Notes: generated from the letters alone by a model not told the origin. A stretch of DNA of 6,114 nucleotides from Dehalococcoidia bacterium (GCA_021296015.1 JAGWBG010000099.1:1-6114); one strand, 5' to 3'; shown: positions 1 through 5,766, counted from the stretch's first letter. Numbers and translations: made by a program.

Positions 1-362
1 ACCAGCAGAGGTGCCGACCCCATAGTGCTGGCGGAGCTTCCATGCAGGCTGAACTCGGGACGTACCATGCCCTCCATGGCGGCAACAATGACCGGCATAT
101 ATTCTGGGCGGCACCCGGCCATTACCGCGTTGATAGCGACCTTCTCCGCCGTTATTACCCGGCCCCTCACCGGCTCCACGCCAATTACGTCCGAGGGATG
201 ACGTCCAACGAAATCGAGAAATTGCAATACCTTCTCTTCCGTAGGGGGTATCACGGGAAGCCCGTCGGTCCATCCCTGCTGATAGCAGGCCTCAATTGCA
301 TCATCAACGTTGCCCGCAACTTCCAATCGTTTGGACGTAAGGGCATCCGAACTCAGAGTCAT
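1..362 (-). CDS. Conserved uncharacterised protein of the 'DGLPVIPPT' family, N-terminal part
   Basis: The gene reads leftward from ATG at 362-360 and has no stop before the window edge, so only the first 120 residues are visible. A good ribosome binding site (GGGAGG, 6 bases before the ATG) supports the start. Visible motifs are WTDGLPVIPPT (residues 31-41), KVAINAVMAGCRPEYMPV (74-91) and FSLHGSSAST followed by APLL (about 104-120). From memory, this set marks a family of roughly 350-400 residue proteins of unknown function in environmental Actinobacteria and Chloroflexi, sometimes encoded near UGSC-type (seleno)proteins; I cannot verify this here. No signal peptide or membrane segment is seen in this part. 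It lies 72 bases downstream of the flavoenzyme gene on the same strand, so the two may be cotranscribed. The reaction is unknown, and I assign none. Confidence 0.75.
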   Translation of the reverse strand, partial: MTLSSDALTSKRLEVAGNVDDAIEACYQQGWTDGLPVIPPTEEKVLQFLDFVGRHPSDVIGVEPVRGRVITAEKVAINAVMAGCRPEYMPVIVAAMEGMVRPEFSLHGSSASTMGSAPLL

Positions 363-423
363 AGTCTACCTCCCGGAAACATTATTGATAATTGATATTG
401 GGTAAGATAGGCCATACTTCTCT

Positions 424-441
424 ATCTACATCATCTACATC
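424..441. repeat. Tandem 9-bp direct repeat at the flavoenzyme stop codon
   Basis: ATCTACATC occurs twice head to tail (424-432 and 433-441). The second copy contains the stop codon (TAG on the minus strand, 437-435) and last Met codon of the flavoenzyme gene; the first extends into the 72-base gap before the next gene. It is probably a small slippage duplication. No terminator hairpin is evident in this gap, which agrees with read-through into the downstream gene. Confidence 0.6.
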
Positions 442-1742
442 CACCGGGGTTGAACGTCGGCTGGAATGCCGAACAGATGCTTGCCTATCAGTTCACGTAC
501 CAGGTCGGGTGCCGTAGAAGCGTGCAGGGTTCCGATTCGTACGTCCCGGTAGTAGCGCTCAAAGTCGTGGGCTTCATAGAGGCCATGCGCCCCACGAATG
601 GAGAACAAACGCTCCACTGCCCTTTGAGCGTTCTCACGAGCGACTAACGTCGCCATCTGTACTCGGATTACTTCGTCGGCATTGAAGGGCGTCATCGTTT
701 GAGCCTTGGCCATTATATTCCGCACCTCCTGGTGCAGGAAGGCGCGGCCCGACTCTATCGCCATCGTCGCATCCGCTATGGCGAACTGGTTGCCGGGCAT
801 ACTACCCCTGGGCTGCCCCCCTAAAGACATGCTGCCACCCCTGGCATACTCAATTGTGTCGCTGAGAGCCGACTGGGCGACCCCAAGCATGATTGCCGCA
901 ATCCAACTTGTTGACCTGGAAGGTATGCGCAGTGCCAGCGGGGCATCCATGAACCAGGGCACCTCCGGGGGTGGCCGATTAAAAACTGGGGCCTTGTCCA
1001 AGGGTATGAACACCTCGTCCAGAAGAAGGTCGTTACTCATGGAGGCGCGCACGGCCATTGCGTGCCAGGTATCTTCAACACTTACGCCGGGGTCGCCAAT
1101 TCCTACGCTGACCCAACGGTTATGCAATTCGGGCGGGTCTGGTACAGCCATAGTAGGAGTCCAGTCCGGCGGCTGACCCTGGACAGTGGTGCTCAGAAAA
1201 GCCCACCGGGCTCTGTGGGAGAAACTCACGAAAGGCCACCGCCCGGAGACCACGAAGCCGCCTGGAATGGCGCGTATTGTCCCTGCCGGTATCTGGGCAT
1301 GGGCCAGGATGGCCCCTTCCTCTACGACGGCTTTAATATACGGCCCTGAGTCTTCGCCCAGCAAATTCTGAACAATCAAGCAGGTCGTGATGTGGTTGCC
1401 AAGGCACCAGGCAGTGGAGGCGCATGCCCCTCCGATAATCTCAAAGATGGCAGTTTGGATAGCGAGGGCAGCTTCCAATCCACCCTGGACGCGTGGGATA
1501 TTAAGGGTGAGAAGCCCTGCCTCATGGAGGTCATGGACCGTTTCCACGGGTAGCTCTCGCGCCTTGTCAACAGCCCGTGCCCGTTCCGACAGGCGCATCG
1601 CTACGGACTTGGCCCGGCTGATGATGGGGTCGTCGTCTCGGTAAATCGCGTCGTATTTCCCCTGCTTATGCTGGACCAACTCCACAGTCCTCTCGGTTCG
1701 AGGTAAGGTTTTGCTTTGGAGATTCAGCCCGAAGATTAGCAT
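435..1742 (-). CDS. Acyl-CoA dehydrogenase-fold flavoenzyme, probable class D flavin-dependent monooxygenase
   Basis: The 435-residue protein has the acyl-CoA dehydrogenase layout. A helical N-terminal domain (about 40-145) contains LPVETVHDLHEAGLLTLNIP (64-83). A middle beta domain (about 146-250) has VSGRWPFVSFSH (165-176) and WHAMAVRASMSNDLLLDEVFIP (226-247). A C-terminal helical bundle (about 275-425) ends with ERYYRDVRIGTLHAS (395-409). These resemble HsaA, HpaH and DszC, two-component monooxygenases that use reduced flavin from a partner reductase, more than true acyl-CoA dehydrogenases, because no clear catalytic glutamate motif is seen. The substrate cannot be read from sequence, and no reductase gene is in the window. 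The start is uncertain: the ATG at 1742 has only a weak GGGG upstream and gives a long N-terminus unlike the family, whereas a GTG at 1685 (residue 20) follows GAGAGG at short spacing. It is divergent from the ilv operon. Confidence 0.85.
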   Translation of the reverse strand: MLIFGLNLQSKTLPRTERTVELVQHKQGKYDAIYRDDDPIISRAKSVAMRLSERARAVDKARELPVETVHDLHEAGLLTLNIPRVQGGLEAALAIQTAIFEIIGGACASTAWCLGNHITTCLIVQNLLGEDSGPYIKAVVEEGAILAHAQIPAGTIRAIPGGFVVSGRWPFVSFSHRARWAFLSTTVQGQPPDWTPTMAVPDPPELHNRWVSVGIGDPGVSVEDTWHAMAVRASMSNDLLLDEVFIPLDKAPVFNRPPPEVPWFMDAPLALRIPSRSTSWIAAIMLGVAQSALSDTIEYARGGSMSLGGQPRGSMPGNQFAIADATMAIESGRAFLHQEVRNIMAKAQTMTPFNADEVIRVQMATLVARENAQRAVERLFSIRGAHGLYEAHDFERYYRDVRIGTLHASTAPDLVRELIGKHLFGIPADVQPRWM

Positions 1743-1777
1743 AAATGCCCCAGGGATTCAACCGCCACTAATAGGAC

Positions 1778-1792
1778 TTGAGCGATTGAGCG
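1778..1792. repeat. Tandem 8-bp repeat just upstream of the ilv promoter
   Basis: TTGAGCGA (1778-1785) is followed directly by TTGAGCG (1786-1792), ending 8 bases before the -35 box. It lies in the short divergent region between the flavoenzyme start and the ilv promoter. It could be a binding site for a regulator acting on either side, or chance duplication; the sequence alone does not decide. Confidence 0.45.
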
Positions 1793-1800
1793 TTTCACTA

Positions 1801-1829
1801 TTGACAATATGGTACGTGGCTGATAGAAT
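1801..1829 (+). promoter_or_regulatory. Sigma-70 type promoter of the ilv-leu operon
   Basis: A perfect -35 box TTGACA (1801-1806) is separated by 17 bases from TAGAAT (1824-1829), one mismatch from the consensus TATAAT. TG at 1821-1822 makes it an extended -10 promoter. Transcription should begin near 1836, just before the first T-box stem, which gives a leader of about 340 bases ahead of ilvB. No comparable promoter is seen elsewhere in the operon, so ilvB, ilvH, ilvC and leuA are probably carried on one transcript. Confidence 0.85.
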
Positions 1830-1932
1830 CGGCTGGAAAACCTTAAATGCCCCGCTTGGATGGGGAGTAGTAGGAGTACGCTGCCCTAGAGAGCCGGTGG
1901 ATGGTGAAAACCGGTGACAGCATGGCCCCGAA

Positions 1933-1935
1933 CTC
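1933..1935 (+). promoter_or_regulatory. T-box specifier codon CUC (Leu)
   Basis: CUC directly follows the conserved GAA of the specifier loop (1930-1932), which faces the AGUA of the 5' strand in a loop E-type motif. It would pair with the GAG anticodon of tRNA-Leu. The UGGU of the T-box bulge (2098-2101) matches an ACCA end, and tRNA-Leu carries A as discriminator base, so both contacts agree on leucine. Shifting by one base would give ACU (Thr) or UCG (Ser), which fit neither loop position nor the operon. Confidence 0.85.
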
Positions 1936-2091
1936 GCCCCGGAGCGGCCCGCTTGAAAGTCTTGGTTCCCGTGCTTGACTCCTCTCCAATGGAGCGGACA
2001 AAGTGGGATTGGGAAGGACGGAGTAGGGTGTGGCGGTGGACGCCGTTACAGTCCCCAAGGTGTTCCGATTGTGCGAAGGCTAATCGGGAAA

Positions 2092-2128
2092 TGAGGGTGG
2101 TACCGCGGGAAGCCAGACCCGTCTCTTA
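2092..2128 (+). promoter_or_regulatory. T-box antiterminator
   Basis: Helix A1 pairs 2092-2097 (UGAGGG) with 2123-2128 (CUCUUA). A seven-base bulge UGGUACC (2098-2104) provides UGGU for the tRNA acceptor end. Helix A2 pairs 2105-2109 (GCGGG) with 2118-2122 (CCCGU). Its 3' strand (2118-2127) is the same stretch used by the terminator, so only one structure can form at a time. Confidence 0.92.
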
Positions 2129-2150
2129 AAGCAAGGGGCGGGCCTTTTTT
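2115..2150 (+). terminator. Intrinsic terminator of the T-box leader
   Basis: CCCGUCUCUU (2118-2127) pairs with AAGGGGCGGG (2133-2142) in a 10-bp stem with loop AAAGC; after one A-C mismatch, two more pairs can form (2116-2144 and 2115-2145). Six T residues follow at 2145-2150. It forms when charged tRNA-Leu is plentiful and would stop transcription 25 bases before the ilvB start. Confidence 0.93.
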
Positions 2151-2174
2151 ATTCAGTGTTACAGAGGTAGTGCG

Positions 2175-3893
2175 ATGAAGCTGACCGGTGCGCAGATAGT
2201 ATGTGAAAGTCTTCTCCGTGAAGGGGTGGACGTAGTCTTCGGGCTTCCTGGGGGAGCAATATTGCCCCTGTATGGTGTGATGCATCAGTATCCCCAGTTG
2301 CGTCACATCCTTGTGAGGCACGAGCAGGCGGCGGTTATGGCCGCCGACGGGTATGCCCGGACCACAGGCAGGGTTGGAGTTTGCATGGCTACCTCGGGCC
2401 CTGGAGCGACTAACCTGGTGACAGGCATCGCCGGTGCCCAGATGGACTCGATACCCATCGTAGCCATAACGGGCCAGGTGCCGCGGCCAGCTATCGGCCG
2501 GGACGCCTTCCAGGAGACGGACGTCACCGGGATAACGCTGCCAGTGACAAAACACAACTACCTGGTTATGGAAGCGTCGGAGATTCCTGCCGCTATCAAG
2601 GAAGCGTTCTACATTGCCAACACCGGCAGGCCGGGACCAGTGTTGGTGGACATACCAAAGGACGTGCTTCAAAACGAGACGGCAGAGTTCTTCTACCCTG
2701 AAGGCGTGGACTTGCCGGGCTACAAGCCTACTCTGGAAGGACATCCTGCCCAGATACAGAAGGCCGCCAAGCTCATTGCCCAAGCCGAAAGGCCGGTGAT
2801 TCTGGCGGGGCATGGCATCATACTGTCCCGGGCCTACGATGAGATAAGGGAGCTGGCAGAGAAGTCCCAGATACCTGTAATCACCACTCTCCTGGGCATC
2901 AGTTCCTTCCCAACAGACCATTTCCTGAACGTTGGTATGCCCGGAATGCACGGCATGGCCTACGCAAGTATGGCCATAAATGAGGCCGATCTGCTCATTG
3001 CCTTGGGGATGAGGTTTGACGACCGAGTCACGGGTAGAATCAGTGCCTTCGCACCGGACGCCAAGATCATTCACGTGGACGTGGACCCCTCCGAGATTAG
3101 CAAGAACGTCCGGGCTACTGTGCCCATCGTGGGAGACATCAAGCGGGTACTGCGCGCCCTGTTACCCCAGGTGCAGCCGTCCCTTCACCCCGAGTCGGTA
3201 CAGCGCATCGAGCATTTGCGAATCGAGCACCCTTCTCACAGGATAAGGGAAACGGACAAGCTGATTCCCCAATCCATCCTCAAGTCCCTCTGTGAAATTA
3301 CCGATGGCAGAGCGATTATCGTGACCGGAGTGGGACAGCATCAGATGTGGGCAGCCCAACATTATGCATTCAAGGAGTCCAACCACCTCATAACGTCGGG
3401 CGGCCTTGGAGCAATGGGCTTCGAGGTTCCCGCGGCCCTGGGGGCCAAGGTGGCGCATCCCGATAAGCCCGTCTGGTCTATCTGCGGGGACGGTGGGTTC
3501 CAGATGACCCTGTGCGACCTTGCCACCGCCGTGGAGAATAACATTGGCGTGAAGTTCGCCATTATGAACAACAATTTCCTCGGCATGGTCCGCCAGTGGC
3601 AAGACTTTTTCTACGACAAGCTCTACACTGCCACCAGTTACACCGGTAATCCCGACTTTGTAAAGCTGGCAGAAGCATACGGCATACCGGCCATAAGAGT
3701 TACCGACAAGGCTCAAGTCGAGGCCTCCATTCAATGGGCAGAGCAAGAGCCTGGCCCCGTGTTGGTAGACTTCATGGTCGAACCCGAGGAAAATGTCTAT
3801 CCCATGATACCAGCCGGAGAGAGCCTGGCTGAGATGATAGAGGAGCCTTATATGGACTACTCACCCCTTGCCCAGGCCGAAGGGAGAGCATAG
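2175..3893 (+). CDS. ilvB: Acetolactate synthase, large catalytic subunit
   Basis: IlvB condenses two pyruvates to 2-acetolactate, or pyruvate with 2-ketobutyrate to 2-aceto-2-hydroxybutyrate, the first common step of valine, leucine and isoleucine synthesis. At 572 residues it has the usual length. Order: pyrimidine-binding thiamine diphosphate domain with catalytic Glu50 in ILVRHEQAAVMAADGYAR (46-62); central FAD domain with RFDDRVTGR (280-288); pyrophosphate domain with GGLGAMGFEVPAA (409-421), GDG (438-440) and NNN (465-467) as the metal/ThDP motif. QVPRPAIGRDAFQE (101-114) and GMVRQWQ (470-476) line the site known for herbicide binding in plant enzymes and keep the usual Pro103 and Trp475. 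Oxidases or decarboxylases of the same fold are unlikely given these motifs and the ilvH neighbour. The ATG at 2175 has AGAGG (2163-2167) as ribosome binding site. It is the first gene after the T-box terminator. Confidence 0.97.
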   Translation: MKLTGAQIVCESLLREGVDVVFGLPGGAILPLYGVMHQYPQLRHILVRHEQAAVMAADGYARTTGRVGVCMATSGPGATNLVTGIAGAQMDSIPIVAITGQVPRPAIGRDAFQETDVTGITLPVTKHNYLVMEASEIPAAIKEAFYIANTGRPGPVLVDIPKDVLQNETAEFFYPEGVDLPGYKPTLEGHPAQIQKAAKLIAQAERPVILAGHGIILSRAYDEIRELAEKSQIPVITTLLGISSFPTDHFLNVGMPGMHGMAYASMAINEADLLIALGMRFDDRVTGRISAFAPDAKIIHVDVDPSEISKNVRATVPIVGDIKRVLRALLPQVQPSLHPESVQRIEHLRIEHPSHRIRETDKLIPQSILKSLCEITDGRAIIVTGVGQHQMWAAQHYAFKESNHLITSGGLGAMGFEVPAALGAKVAHPDKPVWSICGDGGFQMTLCDLATAVENNIGVKFAIMNNNFLGMVRQWQDFFYDKLYTATSYTGNPDFVKLAEAYGIPAIRVTDKAQVEASIQWAEQEPGPVLVDFMVEPEENVYPMIPAGESLAEMIEEPYMDYSPLAQAEGRA

Positions 3894-4447
3894 TGGTAAC
3901 AATGACACCCCGCCATACCATCGTCGCGCTGGTGGAGGACCGCCCAGGCGTCCTTAACCGGGTGTCGAGTCTCTTCCGCAGGAGGGGGTTTTACATATCC
4001 AGCCTGGCTGTCGGGAAAAGTGAGCAACCCCATCTCTCCCGTATGACTTTCGTGGTGGAGGGAGATGAGGACACCGTCGAGCAAGTCACCAAGCAGCTCA
4101 ACAAGCTCATTGAAGTTATAAGGGTATCCGAGCTAAACGAAGAAGACATCGTGGTACGGGAACTGGCATTGATAAAAGTCCACGCCTCCGCCACAACTCG
4201 CAGCGAGATCATGCAGTTGGTGGCCATATTCCGGGCCAACATAGTGGATGTAGGCCCACAGTCACTCATTATCGAGGCCACCGGGGAGGAGGATAAGATA
4301 AATGCTCTTTATAACCTCCTTCGCCCCTTTGGAGTAAGGGAGTTGATGCGTACCGGACGGATAGCCATGTCTCGTGGCACGCTAGAGGGCAGGGGAGAAA
4401 GGGGCGCGGTCCAGACCAACGGTGCAAGTGGCGGCGACCGTAGCTGA
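3893..4447 (+). CDS. ilvH: Acetolactate synthase, small regulatory subunit
   Basis: This subunit (also called IlvN) activates IlvB and confers feedback inhibition by branched-chain amino acids. An N-terminal ACT domain (about 8-80) contains EDRPGVLNRVSSLFRRRGF (15-33), followed by SRMTFVVEGDE (49-59) and TKQLNKLIEVIRVSEL (66-81). The C-terminal domain (about 88-162) has RELALIKVHASA, FRANIVDVGPQSLIIEATG and FGVRELMRTGRIAMSRG. The start is GTG at 3893, which shares its G with the ilvB stop (TAGTG); GGGAG at 3882-3886 lies 6 bases before it, whereas the internal ATG at 3902 would be 15 bases away. This suggests translational coupling and equal dosage with IlvB. Two oddities: Tyr34 stands where E. 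coli IlvH has Asn29, a valine-site residue, and a polar, glycine-rich tail of about 20 residues (163-184) makes the protein slightly longer than usual. Confidence 0.96.
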   Translation: MVTMTPRHTIVALVEDRPGVLNRVSSLFRRRGFYISSLAVGKSEQPHLSRMTFVVEGDEDTVEQVTKQLNKLIEVIRVSELNEEDIVVRELALIKVHASATTRSEIMQLVAIFRANIVDVGPQSLIIEATGEEDKINALYNLLRPFGVRELMRTGRIAMSRGTLEGRGERGAVQTNGASGGDRS

Positions 4448-4543
4448 CAGCCACTACGCTCACAGGTCAGTTACCCACCCGCCAGTGGACCGAGACCGGG
4501 AGCGCAGAGTAGCCAAAAACTGAACTAAGGAGTTACCAGCACT
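4448..4543 (+). other. ilvH-ilvC intergenic spacer with weak secondary structure
   Basis: No gene or promoter is seen in these 96 bases. CCAC (4476-4479) can pair with GTGG (4485-4488), and TCAGTT (4467-4472) with AACTGA (4518-4523) around it. No T-run follows, so this is not a terminator. The ilvC ribosome binding site AAGGAG (4527-4532) lies just after the outer helix, which might affect its access. The spacer is long for an otherwise tight operon. Confidence 0.4.
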
Positions 4544-5542
4544 ATGCCTAACGTTTACTACGACCAGGATGCAGACCTGGACATACTTCAGGGCAAGACC
4601 GTCGGAATCATCGGCTATGGGAGCCAGGGCCACTGTCATGCCCTGAACCTGAAAGACAACGGCCAAAAGGTTATGGTAGGCCTTCACGCCACCAGCCGGA
4701 GCAGGGAGAACGCCCGGCAGGCGGGCCTGGAAGTGGCCGACGTGGACGAAGTAACCCGGGAATCCGATATAGTGATGGTCCTGATTCCTGACCATGTTCA
4801 GCCAACGGTATACAGAGAGTCCATCCAACCCAACCTGAAACCCGACACTACCCTGATGTTCGCCCACGGGTTCAGCATTCATTACAAGGCTGTCGTGCCC
4901 CCCGCCAACGTAAACGTCTCCATGGTAGCCCCCAAAGCGCCCGGCCACAGGATGCGCGAGATGTTCGTGGATGGCATTGGAGTTCCGGCCCTGATGGCAA
5001 TCCAGCAGGACACCACGGGAGACGCCAAGGGGGTAACCCTGGCTTATGCCAAGGGCATCGGATGCACTAACGCAGGCGTGCTGGAGACTACTTTCAAGGA
5101 TGAGACCGAGACCGACCTCTTCGGAGAGCAGAACGTTCTCTGTGGCGGCGTTACCTCTCTGATCAGAATGGCCTTTGAGACACTGGTAGAGGCTGGCTAC
5201 CCGCCGGAACTGGCGTATTTCGAGTGTCTGCACGAGATGAAGTTGATAGTTGACCTCATCTTCCAGGGTGGGTTCAAGTACATGCGCTACTCGGTGAGTG
5301 ACACCGCCGAATACGGTGATTACAGCCGTGGCCCCAGGGTTATAGACGACCACGTGAGGGAGAATATGCGGCGCACCCTGCGAGACATCCAGGACGGCAC
5401 CTTCGCACGGGAGTGGATGGCAGAGAACGACGAGGGCCGCAAACGCTTCCTCCAGATGCGCGAGGAAGCCAACGAGCACCAGATTGAAGACATAGGCAAA
5501 GAGCTCCGGCGCATGATGCCCTGGATGAACCCGGTAGAGTAG
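4544..5542 (+). CDS. ilvC: Ketol-acid reductoisomerase, class I
   Basis: IlvC carries out the Mg-dependent alkyl migration and NADPH reduction of acetolactate to 2,3-dihydroxyisovalerate, and of acetohydroxybutyrate to the isoleucine precursor. At 332 residues it is the short class I form. The N-terminal Rossmann domain shows GIIGYGSQGHCHALNL (21-36). The cofactor loop GLHATSRSRENA (46-57) keeps Ser and Arg residues and lacks an acidic residue in its core, which favours NADPH over NADH (inference). AHGFSIHY (107-114) holds the conserved His108 and KAPGHRMRE (131-139) the phosphate-site motif. The knotted C-terminal domain has metal ligands Asp191 and Glu195 in DLFGEQ, Glu227 and Glu231 in ECLHE, and Ser252 in YSVSDTAEYG. 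The ATG at 4544 follows AAGGAG (4527-4532) at a rather long 11 bases. It is the second enzyme of the pathway encoded by this operon. Confidence 0.97.
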   Translation: MPNVYYDQDADLDILQGKTVGIIGYGSQGHCHALNLKDNGQKVMVGLHATSRSRENARQAGLEVADVDEVTRESDIVMVLIPDHVQPTVYRESIQPNLKPDTTLMFAHGFSIHYKAVVPPANVNVSMVAPKAPGHRMREMFVDGIGVPALMAIQQDTTGDAKGVTLAYAKGIGCTNAGVLETTFKDETETDLFGEQNVLCGGVTSLIRMAFETLVEAGYPPELAYFECLHEMKLIVDLIFQGGFKYMRYSVSDTAEYGDYSRGPRVIDDHVRENMRRTLRDIQDGTFAREWMAENDEGRKRFLQMREEANEHQIEDIGKELRRMMPWMNPVE

Positions 5543-5553
5543 CTGTGCTTACC

Positions 5554-5594
5554 GCAAGGAGGCAAAGACGTGAGCGAGGAGGTAAAGGTGAGCG
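5554..5594 (+). repeat. Tandem duplication of a Shine-Dalgarno plus GTG start module
   Basis: Two near-copies run head to tail, sharing two to three bases. Copy one (5554-5575) has AAGGAGG then GTGAGC; copy two (5574-5594) has GAGGAGG then GTGAGC. Both GTG codons (5570 and 5588) are in the same reading frame, with spacings of 7 and 5 bases from their SD sequences. The small ORF therefore has two plausible initiation sites. Confidence 0.75.
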
Positions 5595-5692
5595 TAGTTC
5601 GCCGCCGCCCCCGGGTCCTGGCAGGGCTTGGGACGACGGACTACGCTGACCTGCGGTTCCCTTCTGAACCGTTCCAACACATTCTGGGTTAA
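5570..5692 (+). CDS. Putative 40-codon leader peptide upstream of leuA
   Basis: A GTG at 5570 preceded by a perfect AAGGAGG (5556-5562, 7-base spacing) opens a 40-codon frame ending at TAA 5690-5692. The peptide starts MSEEVKVSVVRRRPRVLAGL (1-20) and continues with GTTDYADLRFPSEPFQHILG (21-40). A second in-frame GTG (5588) with its own SD would give 34 residues. I recognise no family; there is no signal peptide or membrane segment, but the N-terminal half is basic (RRRPR at 11-15). It begins 27 bases after the ilvC stop and ends 83 bases before leuA. Leu codons are at positions 17, 20, 28 and 39. Codons 30-33 (TTC CCT TCT GAA) are complementary to the leuA ribosome binding site, which is the main reason to treat it as a regulatory leader rather than a functional protein. 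The strong SD shows that it is probably translated. It could instead be a small protein of its own. Confidence 0.6.
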   Translation: MSEEVKVSVVRRRPRVLAGLGTTDYADLRFPSEPFQHILG

Positions 5693-5766
5693 GAGGGTAT
5701 TTTCAAACCGCCCTCACAAACACCCTCCAAGACAATTGCAACCGAGTACTTACATTCAGAAGGGAG
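5654..5766 (+). promoter_or_regulatory. Putative translational attenuator sequestering the leuA ribosome binding site
   Basis: UUCCCUUCUGAA (5657-5668) is complementary to UUCAGAAGGGAG (5755-5766), giving 11 continuous Watson-Crick pairs and one terminal G-U. The latter segment contains the leuA SD (AAGGGAG, 9 bases before the ATG). The anti-SD segment also lies in a local perfect hairpin, CGGUUC (5654-5659) with GAACCG (5666-5671), whose loop CCUUCU matches AGAAGG of the SD. The local hairpin and the long helix exclude each other. The anti-SD lies inside the 40-codon ORF, so ribosomes moving or pausing there would unmask leuA. A ribosome paused at Leu codon 28 (5651-5653) would cover most of the anti-SD. 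The pairing is seen directly; the switching is inference. Confidence 0.6.
5693..5728 (+). promoter_or_regulatory. Alternative GAGGG/CCCTC pairings in the leuA leader
   Basis: GAGGG (5693-5697), directly after the small-ORF stop, can pair with CCCTC at 5711-5715, or as GAGGGT with ACCCTC at 5722-5727. The two choices exclude each other, and a terminating ribosome would cover the GAGGG strand. No T-run follows, so it is not an intrinsic terminator. Helices are short, so a function is only a suggestion. Confidence 0.3.

Larger units (their letters stand above)
1836..2150 (+). ncRNA. T-box riboswitch, leucine (CUC) specifier, controlling ilvB-ilvH-ilvC-leuA
   Basis: This untranslated leader senses uncharged tRNA. 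Stem I is closed by CCGCU (1852-1856) with AGCGG (1943-1947), then GGGG (1862-1865) with CCCC (1937-1940). Between these helices GGAU/GG looks like the usual kink-turn. The specifier loop has AGUAGUA on its 5' side and GAA (1930-1932) on its 3' side, so the next triplet CUC (1933-1935) is the specifier, a leucine codon. The distal part has AGAGAG (1888-1893) and a CCGGU/ACCGG stem with GGAUGGUGAAA in its loop, as in many T-boxes. A linker with stem II-like helices follows (UUCCC 1966-1970 with GGGAA 2011-2015; GGCG 2032-2035 with CGCC 2041-2044). Stem III is CCGAUU (2065-2070) with AAUCGG (2082-2087). The conserved T-box GGGUGGUACCGCGG is at 2095-2108. Uncharged tRNA-Leu binding should permit read-through into ilvB. 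Confidence 0.95.

Noticed and set aside
42..395. 117-codon open frame on the + strand at the left end
   Set aside because: It is antisense to the 'DGLPVIPPT' family gene, whose motifs and ribosome binding site are clear.
1761..1795. Resemblance to the 3' end of 23S rRNA (CACTAATAGG followed by a CTTGAG-like stretch)
   Set aside because: Only about ten bases match the usual 23S end and the upstream sequence does not continue the rRNA; probably chance.
2046..3074. 342-codon open frame on the minus strand across the T-box end and ilvB
   Set aside because: It lies opposite conserved ilvB, has no recognisable motif, and covers the T-box terminator; it is a shadow frame of G+C-rich coding sequence.
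4485..4523. Possible 12-codon leader frame (GTG to TGA) before ilvC
   Set aside because: No Shine-Dalgarno precedes the GTG, the frame contains no branched-chain codons apart from Val, and no attenuator hairpin with a T-run follows.
4460..5479. 339-codon open frame on the minus strand opposite ilvC
   Set aside because: The + strand encodes a complete IlvC with all catalytic residues; the opposite frame shows no family motifs or good ribosome binding site.
5693..5728. Possible transcription terminator between ilvC and leuA
   Set aside because: The GAGGG/CCCTC hairpins are short and lack a following T-run, and leuA has no separate promoter that would require one.
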